DNA of 64,000 nucleotides from Tricholoma matsutake (Eukaryota > Basidiomycota > Agaricomycetes > Agaricales > Tricholomataceae). This document shows, piece after piece, positions 45,893 to 56,397 of the stretch. Positions within the stretch are counted from its first letter, which is position 1. Each line of letters starts with the position of its first letter. The translations under genes and the position numbers were made by a program. Under the pieces are notes generated by a model, which did not search any database, had not been told where the DNA came from, and saw nothing but the letters and a program-made list of their open reading frames with translations. Location: contig AP026549.1 of NCBI GenBank assembly GCA_026075535.2, positions 8,246,001 to 8,310,000 of the forward strand, read 5' to 3'.

Positions 45893-46103
45893 AGAGGGTC
45901 ACCCTGGCAGTCTGTTTGTTCTTGGTGACTGGTCAATGACTCATCGTCCAGTCGCCATGTTCTTTTTGTATTTTATCAATGGGGGGGGGTGAGGGTGAAT
46001 GTGAAGGGTGTCAACATTCAATGGGTCTCGGGTCAATTGTCATCTAGCAAGTATCAGGGGTGTCGTTGTGTTGTGTTCAGGAAAGGGGGAATTTTGGTTT
46101 TTG
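45893..46103 (-). other. Spacer between pol and third ORF of gypsy B
   Basis: Contains a G run (45980-45988). No gene is seen here. Confidence 0.5.
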
Positions 46104-49100
46104 TCAGAGGTGGTATCTCTTCTTATATGCCATCAGGATCTCGGGGGCATTCTTCAAGTTTGATTTGGGTTCCCATGTGTTTTCGGATGTCGGGTAGTCA
46201 ACCCATTTTACAAGGTAACGGCGTGTCTTGCCATGCTTCTTGTGTGCAATGATCGCTTCCACCTCATATTTGTTTTCTCCTTCCATGAGGTCGGGTGGTG
46301 GAGTCAGGAAGTTTCGTCCATGAGTGTTGTTCTCATGGTATCGTGTGAGTAAAGCTGCATGGAATACCAGGTGGATCTTCCATCTCGGTGGCAGTTTCAA
46401 TCGGTATGTCATTCTCGACAGGGCATCTTCAATCATGAAGGGCCCTTCTCATTTTGGTGCCAATTTTCTCATTGGGTAGCCAATCTTCAGGTTCTTGGAG
46501 TCAAGCCATACTTGTTCTCCAACCTTGAATGGTTCGTATTGCCCTTTCATTTGGGCGGCCATAGCCTGTCTGGCTAGTTTGTGTGCAGCAAGAGCTTCCC
46601 TTCTTGCAGAGAGAAGTTCTTGGATTCTCTGTTCAGCAGCTGGCACATTCATCTTTTTGTAGGGGGTGGGGATAGCGCATGGTTGATATCCCATCATCAA
46701 GTAAAACAGCGAGTGTTTTACTGCGGAGTGCGTCTTCTGGTTGTGCGTGAATTCTGCCGTTGGGAGATAATGCTCCCAATCTTCGGGTTTGTTTGAACAG
46801 AACATGCGGAGGTAAACTTCTAGCTCTTGGTTTACTCGCTCCATTTCTCTGTTGGTCTGGGGGTGGTAAGCGGTGCTCATGGATAGCTTGATCCCAAGCA
46901 GTCGTCCAAGTTCTCAGAAGAGTTTGGATGCGAATTGAGGGTTTCTGTCCGAGATGATTGTTCCAGGGAGTCCAAATCTTGTGTATACATGGCACAGGTA
47001 AAGGTCTGCGGCGCCAAGTGCATCGATCATCTTCGCGCAAGGGATAAAAATTACCCCCTTCATAAGACCATGGTCTACCATGACCATGATTGAGTCAAAT
47101 CCGTTTATTACGGGCAGGTCTGTAATGAAATCTGTCATTACCAGCTTGAATGGTCTGCTGGAATCAGACGATATTGGTGTCGGTGGGGGGGTCATCGGGT
47201 GTGTGTTTACTTTCATTTGCTGGCACTTCGCACAGCCTTCGACGTATTTCTTGATGAAGTTGGCCATTCCTGGCCACCAGTAGTCTCGTCAGATCAGTTC
47301 GATTGTTTGCCATTGTCCAGGGTGCCCTGTCATGATGCTATCATGGTATTTCTGTATGATCGCTCGGCGGAGGGGTTCATCCTGTGGCATGTAGCATCTG
47401 TCTTTGAAAAAGAGCAGGCCATCTTCTAATTTCCAGTCCTCCAATGCAGACTTGATTGGGGGAGTTCCATTGTTCTTCAGGGCTCATAAAGCATCATTTA
47501 CGAGGTCATCCTTCATTATTGCTGAGACCAGGGCTCCCTGGAGTTCAGCGTCGATTGTTTTCACAAATAGTTTGTCGGTGAGGATGGTCTTGTCCTCATT
47601 ATCGGTGTCTTCTTCAGCGATATGATCTGCTCTCCTCGATAGGGTGTCAGATTGTACCATCTGTGATCCTGGTACATGTTGTAGCTTCAGGTTGAATTGT
47701 GACAGGTAGATGCTCCATCTAGCCTGTCATCGGTTCAGTTTCTGCGCCTGACGGAAATACATCAGGTTCTTGTGATCGGACAGTACCGTCACAGGGAACG
47801 GTGTCCCCTGTAGGTAGTGTCTCCACATCTCCAGCGCTCAGATTACTCCCAGTAGTTCTCTGTCCTATATCTCGTAATTTCTTTTGGCTTCGTTGAAAGA
47901 ATGTGAGATGTAACCGCAAGGGTGCCAGTCTCCATTGGCGTCCTGTTGTCTGAGTACTGCACCTGTCGCAAATTTCAAGGCGTCAGATTCCACCACAAAT
48001 GGCTTTGTTGCATCTGGCATCAGCAGTACCAGGGCTTCATTGAATTTCCTTTTCAGTGCATCGAACAACTGCTGGCAGTCATTCGTCCATTCGAATTTTT
48101 GGTTCTTCTTCGTCAAATTGTTCAGCGGTCTAGCCAGATCTGCAAAGTGTCCAATGAATCTTCAATAGAAGTTCCCAAATCCTAGGAAGGATCTTACATC
48201 CTTCACTGTCTTTGGCGTGGGCCAGTCCTTGATCCCAGCCAGCTTCGTGTTGTCCATTGCAAGTTCATTGGGCCTGATGATCATGCCCAAGAAGTCAACT
48301 TCTTGCACATTGAACTTGCACTTCTCTATTTTCAGGTAGAGATTGCATTGTCATAGTCGTTCGAGGACCATTTCGGTCCTTGTCCTGTGTTCTTCTTCCA
48401 TCTTCGAGAAGATCAGGATGTCATCCATATAGATGACGAGCCATCCTTCATCTAGCATGTCTCGGAAGAGATCATTCATCATGGCCTGGAATGTCGCCGG
48501 TGAGTTGCACAGCCCAAAGAACATCACCATTGGCTCAAATAGCCCTCGGTTAGTCTTGAATGCTGCCTTCCATTCGTCTCCTTTCTTTATCCATATGTTA
48601 TGGTATCCCCATTGAATGTCAAGTTTCATGAAAAATCTTTCTCCTTTCAGCTTGTCCAAGAGGTCTCTGATCAGTGGTAGAGGGTAGTTGTTCTGGATCA
48701 TTCCTTCATTCAGATAGTGATAGTCTTGGCAGGGTCGTAGAGCATCAGAGTCCTTCTTTGACATGAAGAAGAATGGGGATGCCATGGGTGATTTCGACGG
48801 TCAGATGTATCCTTTCTCCAGGCTTTCATCTAGAAACTCGTTGAGTTTCTCTTGTTCTTTTGGTGTCAGTGGGTAGACTTTGCAATCCTTTGGTACAAAG
48901 CCTTCTTTTAGGTCGATCGCATGATCCCATGGTCTCAATTCCAGGAATCGTTCAGATGCGGCTTTCTCGAATACCTGTCTGTACTTCTGGTATTCCGGTG
49001 GCAGTAAGTCGTCCAGGGTTTGTTGGCTAGTCTCCTTTCCCTCCTCTTGTTGTTCATGTGCTAGTCGTTGAGATATGGATGTCTTTGCTCTGATCCATAT

Positions 49101-50472
49101 GTCCGAGTTGAGTAGGTACTGTTGGGAGCCTTTGCTCTTCATAAGCCTGTTGATCGTGTTTGTTTTTCGGATGTATTTGTAGCTTGGCTCTTGATGTTCC
49201 TCCGTCAGGGGCAGTTCTATATCTGATCCGAATAGGCCAATGACCAGTTCGCCTCGTACATATGCAATCAATACTGAGTCGTCTTCGATCACATCTCATT
49301 TGGGGATCTGGTTTGTTGCTCATATTTCCATGCCTGTGTCTGCCAATAGTTCTTCGTCGGGTACCTCTTCGATCTTTACTCGAGGGGGGGTCTTCCTGGG
49401 TATTGGTACTCTGGTGTCGGTAGTACCATAATCTGGGGTTCTGTAATCGTGTGTTGGGGTAGCCTCCTGATGAGGGTCTTTTGTCCTGTTTTGTAGTGCC
49501 ATTTTCGAGTTTTGTTTGCCAGTGCTTTCCTCCCCTGTGGAGGTCAGCAAGTCTTTTTTCTTCTGCAAGATCCATCGTGTCTTGTCGCGTTTGTTGTGTT
49601 CACCCTCTTCCAGTTGCTTCTTCTGGTTTTCTTGGGTCTTGGCAACAGCACATCGTGTTGCTTCAAGGTTTCTGGTTTCTCTAGGAGTGCTGCTGCTCCT
49701 GGTCTTTGCGACAGCTATCTGGGCGGAATTCAGTTCTTTGGGGTTTTCTTTTGGAAAGCCTTTTTTTCGTCTTTGCCCCAGCTAGTTGTGCTCAGGCAAG
49801 GTTTCTCTCCTTTTCTTCGGAGAGTCTTTGTCTTGTTTTTGCCACAGCCAATCTGGCTCGGCCAAGGCTCTTCTCTGTTTCTTCAGAGAACCTCTGTCTT
49901 GTCTTGGCCACAATGCGTTGAATTCGTGCCATCTTGTCATTTGGCACCTCCCTTCCAGCATCGACCCTGGGGAGGTTTAGGGTATTAGGGAGGGCCCATT
50001 CAGCTCTTCTCGTCTTCTCCAAGATTCATTGGATTCGAGCCAGTTGTTCTTCGTCTCGGAGCTCAAGAGTTCCTTTCTTCCAGTCAATAATTGGGTTCAT
50101 CTCTCACAGCCACAACAGGCCCAGGATTACTGATTCCTTGCCTAGTCCAGCAACTAGGTATTCCATTGGGCAGCTCCGTCCATTGATGTGGAGCTTCCCT
50201 TTCACATATCTTGTGATTGTTCCCCATCTGTTCAGGGTTCCATCTACGTTTGTGGCCTGGATGGTGTGGCCTAAGGGATATGTCCTGATCCCTTCTCGTT
50301 CGATGAATTTCGAGTCAATAAAGACTCCTCCTGCTCCAGAGTCAAGGAGTGCGTTCGTTGTGATGTCTTTCCCATTGTCTGACTCAGCTACCCAAATAGA
50401 CAGGCGCATAGATTGTCTATTCATGGTAGCTAAGAGTACAGATCCTAGGGAGACTACAGCGGTGACTGGCAT
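46104..50472 (-). pseudogene. Gypsy B pol: PR-RT-RNase H-integrase-chromodomain with stops
   Basis: Protease NALLDSGAGGVFIDSK lies near 50340 in one frame. After a frame change near 49570 one frame runs to the stop at 46104. [27 protein letters not shown] and an intact [11 protein letters not shown] (~48425). RNase [11 protein letters not shown]. Integrase: [34 protein letters not shown] (relatives DRGPQF). Chromodomain: YLVKWVDYPTSENTWEP (46220-46165). At least eight in-frame stops were seen, mostly TGA at arginine positions, for example before PSKSPM, QARWSIYL, RDYWWP and EGPFMIED. The two chromovirus pols in this window are clearly different families. Confidence 0.88.
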
Positions 50473-50489
50473 CGTATCAGGCCGCTGTT

Positions 50490-51079
50490 CTAAAAACCCG
50501 ATTCCTCCATGAGGTTGAGAGCTCGTTCTTTTTCTTCTTTATCGAGTTTGTCCAGCATCGTGCGGATCTTCTGGTAGGTGTCCACCCCAGTCTTCTTCTG
50601 GGTGAAGCGGTTTTGGTAGGGAGGAGGTGCTGACCCCGTCTGAGTGGGGTTCTTTCCATCCCTGTGGTCGGACGATTGGTGTCCCGGTTGGTGGCAGATG
50701 AAACACAATCCCTTTCGGGGGTGTTCCATGTGTTCTTGGTTCGTCAGTCAGTTGATGTCAAGAGAGGGCTGTCCTTTCTTTGTCGTTTCATTTGTCTTTT
50801 GGTTCTGCCTGGTCTTTCCCAGGATTGCCATGGCCCATTTCCATTAGCCTTTGTATTTTGAAGCTGCCTTTATCCAGCCTTCGAGAGTATTGGGTACCAT
50901 CTCCATTGTGTGTACCCTCTTCAGTAATTTGGGGTGCAGTCCATCCATGAAGTACTCGATCATGGCTGCATCTTCTGTGATTCCCGTCCTGTCTTTCAGG
51001 ATGCGGAAGCTTGCCACATATTCTTTGAGGTTCCCTGAACCTTGTTTGAGATTCTTAATCTCTGTCTTTGCTGTTCCAG
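50490..51079 (-). pseudogene. Gypsy B gag C-terminal half with zinc knuckle
   Basis: After the solo LTR the capsid continues GTAKTEIKNLKQGSGNLKEY, FRILKDRTGITEDAAMIEYF and NTLEGWIKAASKYKG. It reaches CFICHQPGHQSSDH near 50705-50665, a knuckle whose last ligand is His rather than Cys. It ends near 50490, where the protease frame takes over in a shifted frame. Confidence 0.8.
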
Positions 51080-52274
51080 TGATAGGTCATCTCCTCGGCT
51101 CAAGGACCGATTCACCACTTTAGCATCATTCTAATCATGTCAGCTAACTCCTATGACGTCCCAGATGCAGCATGACCCACTCTATTGATCGCAATATCAT
51201 ATCGACCGCATCGAAACATCACCAGTGACATCGATCGTATCAAAAGCCCACATCGCACAACCTTAGGACTACCCCAAAAGTCACTAAGATTCCCCTACAC
51301 GACCATCAAACATCCCCGACCAACTTTGAACAAGCTGCAACCGCGATTGAGCATCGTTGACTGTCGTCAACCATTGTCGAGCATCATCAATTGATATCAA
51401 GAAACTACGAGCGACATCGGGCACCGCCTTCATTATCTAAATGGTGGAAGACCATGCACTAGGACATATTCCAACTCGTGCTCAAACCTGCTGATCATAG
51501 GTCAGCCTTGTTCCAAGTCCCTATCATGCACAGAACCCGCTGGACGCATTATTGCGAGACTTAGCACAGTTTATACACAAAGGACAGTCTCTTTTAGTTC
51601 TTTCCCTTTATTACTCTTTCATCATATGATATATATATCTTTCTTGTTCGGATTCCAGTCTCCTTTATGGCCTTGTGCCTTAACTCATATCTTTTGCCTC
51701 ATGTTCTACACATGTTTCTCATTCCATTTTAGGAAGTTTCTTTAAAACATATAAAACTCTGTAGTATCTACTTGGAAATGAAAAGAAATCATCTTCACAT
51801 ATCATCTCGTATACAGTTCTAAGCATCTGATCAACTTTCTAAAACAATCTAAGTCTCTGCGGGTTTTCTCAATCGATGAGAAACCTCTGCGATTATCGCG
51901 TCCTCAATCCTCCCTCAATCCTCTCATGATTAGTTCTAGCAACCCTTCCAACACTTCATAGCGGTTTGCTGCACCCTTCGTATACCATCAACCTATCGAA
52001 AGGTCCGCAGAATTCACATATCGACCATTGACGATAAACTCGTTCGCCATCAATCTCGTCGATTGCCCTCGATATTGATTGATACTTGATCGAACCGCGC
52101 CAAACGCCTTCGTCTCTCATAACACTACCTTCACGACTAGTGTTAACTAGTAATCTTCTCATAGGTTTGACCACGAACATTTGGAACGTCTCGCAACCTT
52201 CCTCTGACTCGTCGCAAATATCATCGATTGCCTCATCGGCAGTTTAGGTGGTTTTCCCAGGTTGAGTATCATCA
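51080..52274. mobile_element. Solo LTR-A in gypsy B gag, complete
   Basis: 1195 bp, TGATAGGTCA...GTATCATCA, flanked by the perfect 4-bp duplication CCAG (51076-51079, 52275-52278). Removing LTR plus one CCAG joins FSPINDA to GTAKTEIKN in frame, proving an insertion. It contains a TATATATA block (51627-51640). The distal 724 bp match 1-725. No coding is present. Confidence 0.92.
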
Positions 52275-52857
52275 CCAGCGTCATTGATCGGTGAGAAGGC
52301 CCCTAAGACCTTCTGTCTGAAGTCTGCATATTCTCCAATCCCTCGGATTGGTGTTGGTTGACAAATGCCTGCGCCCAGGCAGCTGCTGTCCCTCCATTCA
52401 TGAAGGACAGCATGAAGATAATCTTCTTGTCATTCATGTCATAGACCTGGTCATTGATTCGCAAGTACAGGTCTATCTCCTGCAGGAACTTGGCAGTCTT
52501 GGTCCACTCTCCTGAGAAGTCTGTGGGTGATCGGATTCAAATGTCGTTTGTAGATGTCATGGGTGTGGTTGTGGTGGGTTCGGACATCTTGTTATAGAGG
52601 TCATTGGTTTCATCTGTTAGGAAGTGGGTGGATGTTGCGGGTGGGGGTGTGTGTGGTTGTTCAAAGTCTTCATCGGTGAGGAAATCTCCTCTTTGTCTGT
52701 CGGTTGATCTGTAGAACCAACGCTGTGCTGGGGTCGAGTAATGGACTAGTCTTCCATTGTATCGGTACCAAGATGAACCTGGCTGTGGTTCTGCTTCTCT
52801 TGGTGGTCGGTCTGGGGTTTGTCTAGACCCAGGTCATTGTGGTGTGTTTTGAGACAT
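52275..52857 (-). pseudogene. Gypsy B gag N-terminal half
   Basis: The ATG at 52857 (MSQNTPQ) meets a TGA at codon 8 (a CGA in relatives), then a Pro/Thr-rich part. The capsid start follows, FSGEWTKTAKFLQEIDLYLR, DKKIIFMLSFMNGGTAAAWA, to FSPINDA at the LTR-A insertion. Another TGA lies after TSTNDI. The start lies 33 bp after the primer-binding site, so this is the first ORF of the RNA. Confidence 0.75.
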
Positions 52858-52889
52858 ATTGCCTACACCTAGGTAGGTGGGCTAGCAGA

Positions 52890-52900
52890 CAGTTTAGATC
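52890..52900 (-). promoter_or_regulatory. Gypsy B self-priming primer-binding site
   Basis: On the minus strand GATCTAAACTG lies three bases after the 5' LTR. It is the exact complement of CAGTTTAGATC inside the LTR (53161-53171 on the plus strand reads GATCTAAACTG), which starts 33 bases after the TATA box. This is the arrangement of Tf1-type self-priming, in which the RNA 5' end primes its own reverse transcription. Confidence 0.8.
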
Positions 52901-52903
52901 TTA

Positions 52904-53684
52904 TGTTAAGGGCAAAGCCTCAACCACTCGATCTAGTTGATGTTGTCCAATGAGGTGCTTCCTCATTGAGTCGTTTGGTACTAGTCTTACTCAGAGCGTC
53001 CGACGTAAGATGATAGTACACCTCTAGCAGGTCTTCTGTGTAGAGTCATCTGGGTTCATGCACTAAGGGGCTTCCTTAGTGGTTTCAAGTGAGTTCACAT
53101 ACTAAGGGGATTCCTTAGTAGTTTTGAATGAGCTTGCAGGTTAAGGCTGTAGATTGCCTAGATCTAAACTGAGGACATCCCTACTATGAGTTGCAGTACT
53201 TATACTACAAGGGAGGTCCTTATTGTCCAATCGGAAAGATAGATGCATATCAAGTAAGAATAGAAACAATAGGCATCATGCCTTGCATGAGGCGTCCGAT
53301 GTCATGGAGTGCTGCGGCGCAGCATGTCAGGAAACAATAAGAGATAAGCCTCATGCCTAGCATGAGGTGTCCGATGTCAAGGATCCGATGTCAAGGACAT
53401 GCTGCAGCGCAGCATGTCGATCGTGAGAGTCCGACGTCATGGACCTCATGTCAAAGGGCTGTCATATCACAGCATGTGTGGGAATGGGTTCAGGTGCATG
53501 GAGTCACCATGCGTCAAGGGGGCCTTCCCCGGGGATCAAATGCATGTTGTTGGCATGTGTCATGTGTGTGTCTGGTGTCAAGGACATGCTCTAAGCATGA
53601 ATCAGGGAGTGCCTCCTGTCTGGAGGGGATCATTGGGTACGTTGGGTCGGTTGGGTCTCATGAGTTACAAGGAAAATTGTAACA
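52904..53684 (-). repeat. Gypsy B 5' LTR
   Basis: 781 bp, paired with 38038-38837. It differs mainly by C/T and G/A changes plus small deletions, including one near 53525. It is flanked by CACCT at 53685-53689. Confidence 0.9.
53197..53204 (-). promoter_or_regulatory. Gypsy B LTR TATA box
   Basis: TATAAGTA on the minus strand, 33 bases before CAGTTTAGATC, which is fixed as the RNA start by the primer-binding-site match. Confidence 0.65.
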
Positions 53685-53689
53685 CACCT

Positions 53690-54358
53690 GGTGGTAAGAG
53701 GATGACTTGGGTCATGTCACTGCTCAGTGGCGCTCGTTGAGGGGACAAAAGTGGCATACAAACTCAGTTCAAAAGTCACCTCAAGTGGAGAAAGGTAGAG
53801 AACCAAGTTCTTTAGTTTGACGCAGAATACAGTCCACATAGAGATAGGCACGTTCAGATTTCATGTATGTGAAGGCCCAATAAATTTTTGCAGCCTCATT
53901 GACGAATTGATGTGACTGGAGACTGATGTATAACTCACAGGAATTATGGAATGCATGTGCACCATTAAATTCAGCGGGGGGAGACAGTTTGATCTGGGCG
54001 GGTTCTTTAGTGGGTGCATTTGGCAGTACGTCATTGTTGGGTGCACTTGGAGTCGCAATGGGGGGAATATTGGTCATAGGATTAGTCTGAAGGGTCCTGA
54101 CGAAGTTTTCGATCGTAGATTTAAGCGAACCAATTTGTGCGCATATTCCGGAAACATCGCTTTCAAGTGGGTCGAGGTGCTCAGATGTGTCCATGTTGCT
54201 AGGGGTGCGTTTGGCGAAAATGGCGGCACAGTAAAGGCGGGACTGTCGGGAATGGTGTGTAGGGAGTCTGTGGAGCTTTGGGAAGTGTCATCCACTCTGT
54301 ACCTGCCTATCTTGGGCAGTGCGTTCGCGATTTCGGGCCTTAGGAGAGAGTTTTCTAC
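53690..54358 (-). pseudogene. Gypsy A leader and gag N-terminus
   Basis: The leader includes a primer-binding site at 54347-54356. The gag frame from the ATG at 54194 reads MDTSEHLDPLESDVSGICAQ, a helical segment TIENFVRTLQTNP, a Pro-rich linker and KLSPPAEFNGAHAFHNSCEL. It breaks by TGA after LPFST; the capsid continues (VCHFCPLNE, SSSYHQV) to the gypsy B insertion. A second open frame upstream (SPAFTVPPFSPNAPLAT) may be the true gag start, separated by an indel. Confidence 0.7.
54347..54356 (-). promoter_or_regulatory. Gypsy A self-priming primer-binding site
   Basis: On the minus strand AGAAAACTCT is complementary to AGAGTTTTCT within the LTR (plus-strand AGAAAACTCT at 54460-54469). That stretch starts about 30 bases after TATATA (54493-54498). 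The spacing to the LTR is two bases. The match is 10 bases, one fewer than in gypsy B. Confidence 0.7.
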
Positions 54359-54783
54359 TATAAGGGCAACCTCAGCCTCTAGCAAAGGGAAATCCGAAGT
54401 TAAAATTATACTACATATTACAGGGATTGGGGACGCACCTAGCAAAGGGAAATCCGAAGAGAAAACTCTAAGGATCCCTTTTCCGATGCCCAGTATATGT
54501 GAAGATGACAAAAATCAAATAATAACCTAAAAATAGAAAAGGCGGAGATAGGCAGATCAAGGCCGCCAAATGACATCATACCAAGGGGTAGATGTCGGAA
54601 GGGGTACTCCACCTCTAAATATAAAACTGTCAACATGCACAAACATGATAGAAAGGGAAATTAGCAATAAAATCCGGAAAAATCATAGAAAATGAAGAAT
54701 AGAAGGAAATGAAGTGAGGAAAAATATAGAACAAACATAAAAAATAGGAGAAACACACAGGGCACCCTCCTAGTCCCCTTACA
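54359..54783 (-). repeat. Gypsy A 5' LTR
   Basis: 425 bp, same length as the 3' copy, flanked by GGATG (54784-54788). It contains the TATA box and self-priming sequence. Confidence 0.9.
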
Positions 54784-54788
54784 GGATG

Positions 54789-55092
54789 AAGTAGTGCAAT
54801 GCAGTCTCCATATGGAAGCAAGAGGCCGCACATCAATTCAGGGTCAGGTCAGTTAGTGTTCTGATGAGGCTCACATCAGTCCGTAGATGTACCTGTGATG
54901 CCCTGTAGTGTTGGGGTGCATTTGAGGGTGAGGCAACATTGTTTGAAGGTGTCCAAAGATGTTCAAAGATGTCTAAAGATGTTCAAAGGTGTTCGTGAGT
55001 ATTCATAGGTGCTCATGAGTATTTGTAGGTGTTTGCGAGTATTTGTGAAAGGTCATAGGTGGTTGTAGACCTTGTCAGGTGGTCCTCTGACA
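54789..55092 (-). mobile_element. Gypsy C 3' LTR, proximal part
   Basis: It continues 31533-31648 across gypsy A and ends CCTCTGACA at 55092. The polypurine tract (minus strand GAGGGGGGGGTGA, 55093-55105) follows. A run of short AAAGATGTTC/AAAGGTGTTC repeats lies at 54940-55000. Confidence 0.75.
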
Positions 55093-55815
55093 TCACCCCC
55101 CCCTCAAGGCACAGTGTCCCAATGCATGAAATGTTGGTAGTAAGGTCAGAAACCCATCCGTCCGAAAGCCAGTGCGCTGATGCATTTAAGGGCATTGGGG
55201 TTCATCTTGTAGAATGTTGTGATCAAATTGGGGGCTTCAAGGTCGCGCTCCGTGATCCATGAGTTCTCTTCATGTCCATACCCCTTCCATCTGACCAGAT
55301 ATTCCAACTTCCTATACCTCAATCTACTGTCAATCACCTCTATCTTGTACATCTCCTCTCCTCCTACAATCTCCGGCGGTGGCAGTGGTCACGAGCATCA
55401 TCCTTCAATCAGATCAGTCAGAACTGGCATGAGTTTGATGACATGGAAGACAGGGTGGATGTGCTACATTGATGAGGCAATAGGCATGTGAGCCGACTGG
55501 GTGAACAATAGGATAGGACCCCAGGAACCAATGTGCTAATTTCTTTGTCAGTCGAGTCATGCTAATGTCAGCTGCATCCAAGAAAACCTTGTCGCCCACC
55601 TCGAATGTTGGAGCAGGGGTTTGTCGTTGATTGTAGTACCTCGCCAAATCATCCTTTGACTTTGCAAGAGCTGCACGAGCTTCCTCTAGTGTTGACTTCA
55701 TGCAATTTGCGAATTTGTTGACTGCCCAGGCTATACTGTCACTTTGATATATAAGGCCAAGCTTGTTAGCACCACAACATGATACATTATCTGTGGAGGC
55801 TAGCAAGCACAACGG
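55093..55815 (-). pseudogene. Gypsy C pol tail: integrase C-terminus and chromodomain
   Basis: Reading the minus strand from 55815: DSIAWAVNKFANCMKSTLEEARAALAKSKDDLARYYN and EVGDKVFLDAADI (integrase C-terminal region), then IVHPVGSHAYCL. After frame changes and TGA stops comes the chromodomain EYLVRWKGYGHEENSWIT (about 55295-55240). The sequence is close to gypsy A's equivalent, so C is a relative of A. Everything upstream of the integrase tail is missing at 55815. Confidence 0.8.
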
Positions 55816-56397
55816 TGATATATCACGCCCTTGGGGGCGGGGTGCACTGCTCTTGCATGGAATGTTTGGCTCAATTGACCACCATTGTTTGCTTCACTTG
55901 TTTGTTTCCAGATGAGGTTCTCCATCATCCATCACACACTTGTTTGTTCTTCCTTTGTTTGTTTCCTTCTTTTGTTTCTAGGCTTCTTCCCCTTCCATCA
56001 CTGTTGGGTTCCCGGCTTCTTCCACTGTCGCAGATTCTGATGTGGCGATCCACCTATAAATTTTGCAAATAACATATATATATGATGGCCTCGGAAAACA
56101 TATGTTGGGTACCCTTCATATGGATTGGTTACCCTAGGTAGTGATCTGGTCCTTTAGCTAGCCGTTACTTTCAACCAACCATGAGAATGTGTTGGTTGCC
56201 CTAGGTAATGATCTGATCCAAAGTTTACCTAGCCGTTACTTTCAACCAACCATGAGAATGTGGGTGATCCTGGTTCTCCTCATTCCCCTCATTACTGAGC
56301 ACTACTCTCCCTTCCGGCTTTTCTCCCTTGGACCTTTCTGATCTGCTAAGCATTGCTCCAAACAGGATCTCACATCCTTCACTGCCACTGTCCAATT
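55816..56397. repeat. Non-coding stretch with a ~71-bp tandem duplication
   Basis: Two copies at about 56122-56192 and 56193-56262 share CCTAGGTA(G/A)TGATCTG and CTAGCCGTTACTTTCAACC AACCATGAGAATGTG. A T/C-rich run lies at 55910-56030. No gene was found. Confidence 0.65.

Larger units (their letters stand above)
38038..53684 (-). mobile_element. Gypsy B: larger chromovirus, host of a DNA transposon and a solo LTR
   Basis: LTRs at 38038-38837 and 52904-53684 (TGTTAAGGG...TTGTAACA) are flanked by the perfect duplication CACCT (38033-38037, 53685-53689), which rejoins the gypsy A gag. Without the two nested insertions it is about 8.3 kb. The order on the minus strand is self-priming site, gag with a zinc knuckle ending in His, protease, RT, RNase H, integrase, chromodomain, an extra third ORF, a 24-bp minisatellite and a polypurine tract. 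The LTR copies differ at many CpG sites and by a few indels, so it is older by divergence than gypsy A's LTR pair suggests, although it inserted into A. Pol carries many TGA stops. Confidence 0.92.
31649..54783 (-). mobile_element. Gypsy A: chromovirus with nested insertions
   Basis: Two 425-bp LTRs (31649-32073, 54359-54783), differing by about a dozen mostly CpG transitions, bound the element. GGATG flanks both sides (31644-31648, 54784-54788). Removing a solo LTR-B and gypsy B leaves about 6.0 kb, a normal Ty3/gypsy size. The internal order on the minus strand is primer-binding site, gag with zinc knuckle, protease, reverse transcriptase, RNase H, integrase, chromodomain, polypurine tract. 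Five TGA codons in pol and a mutated RT catalytic site show it is dead. The chromodomain and self-priming site place it with Tf1/sushi-type chromoviruses. Confidence 0.9.

Noticed and set aside
49512..49988. Plus-strand 158-codon Cys/Phe/Leu-rich ORF
   Set aside because: It is antisense to a Glu/Lys/Arg-rich gag-pol linker of gypsy B; the composition is that of a reversed coding strand.
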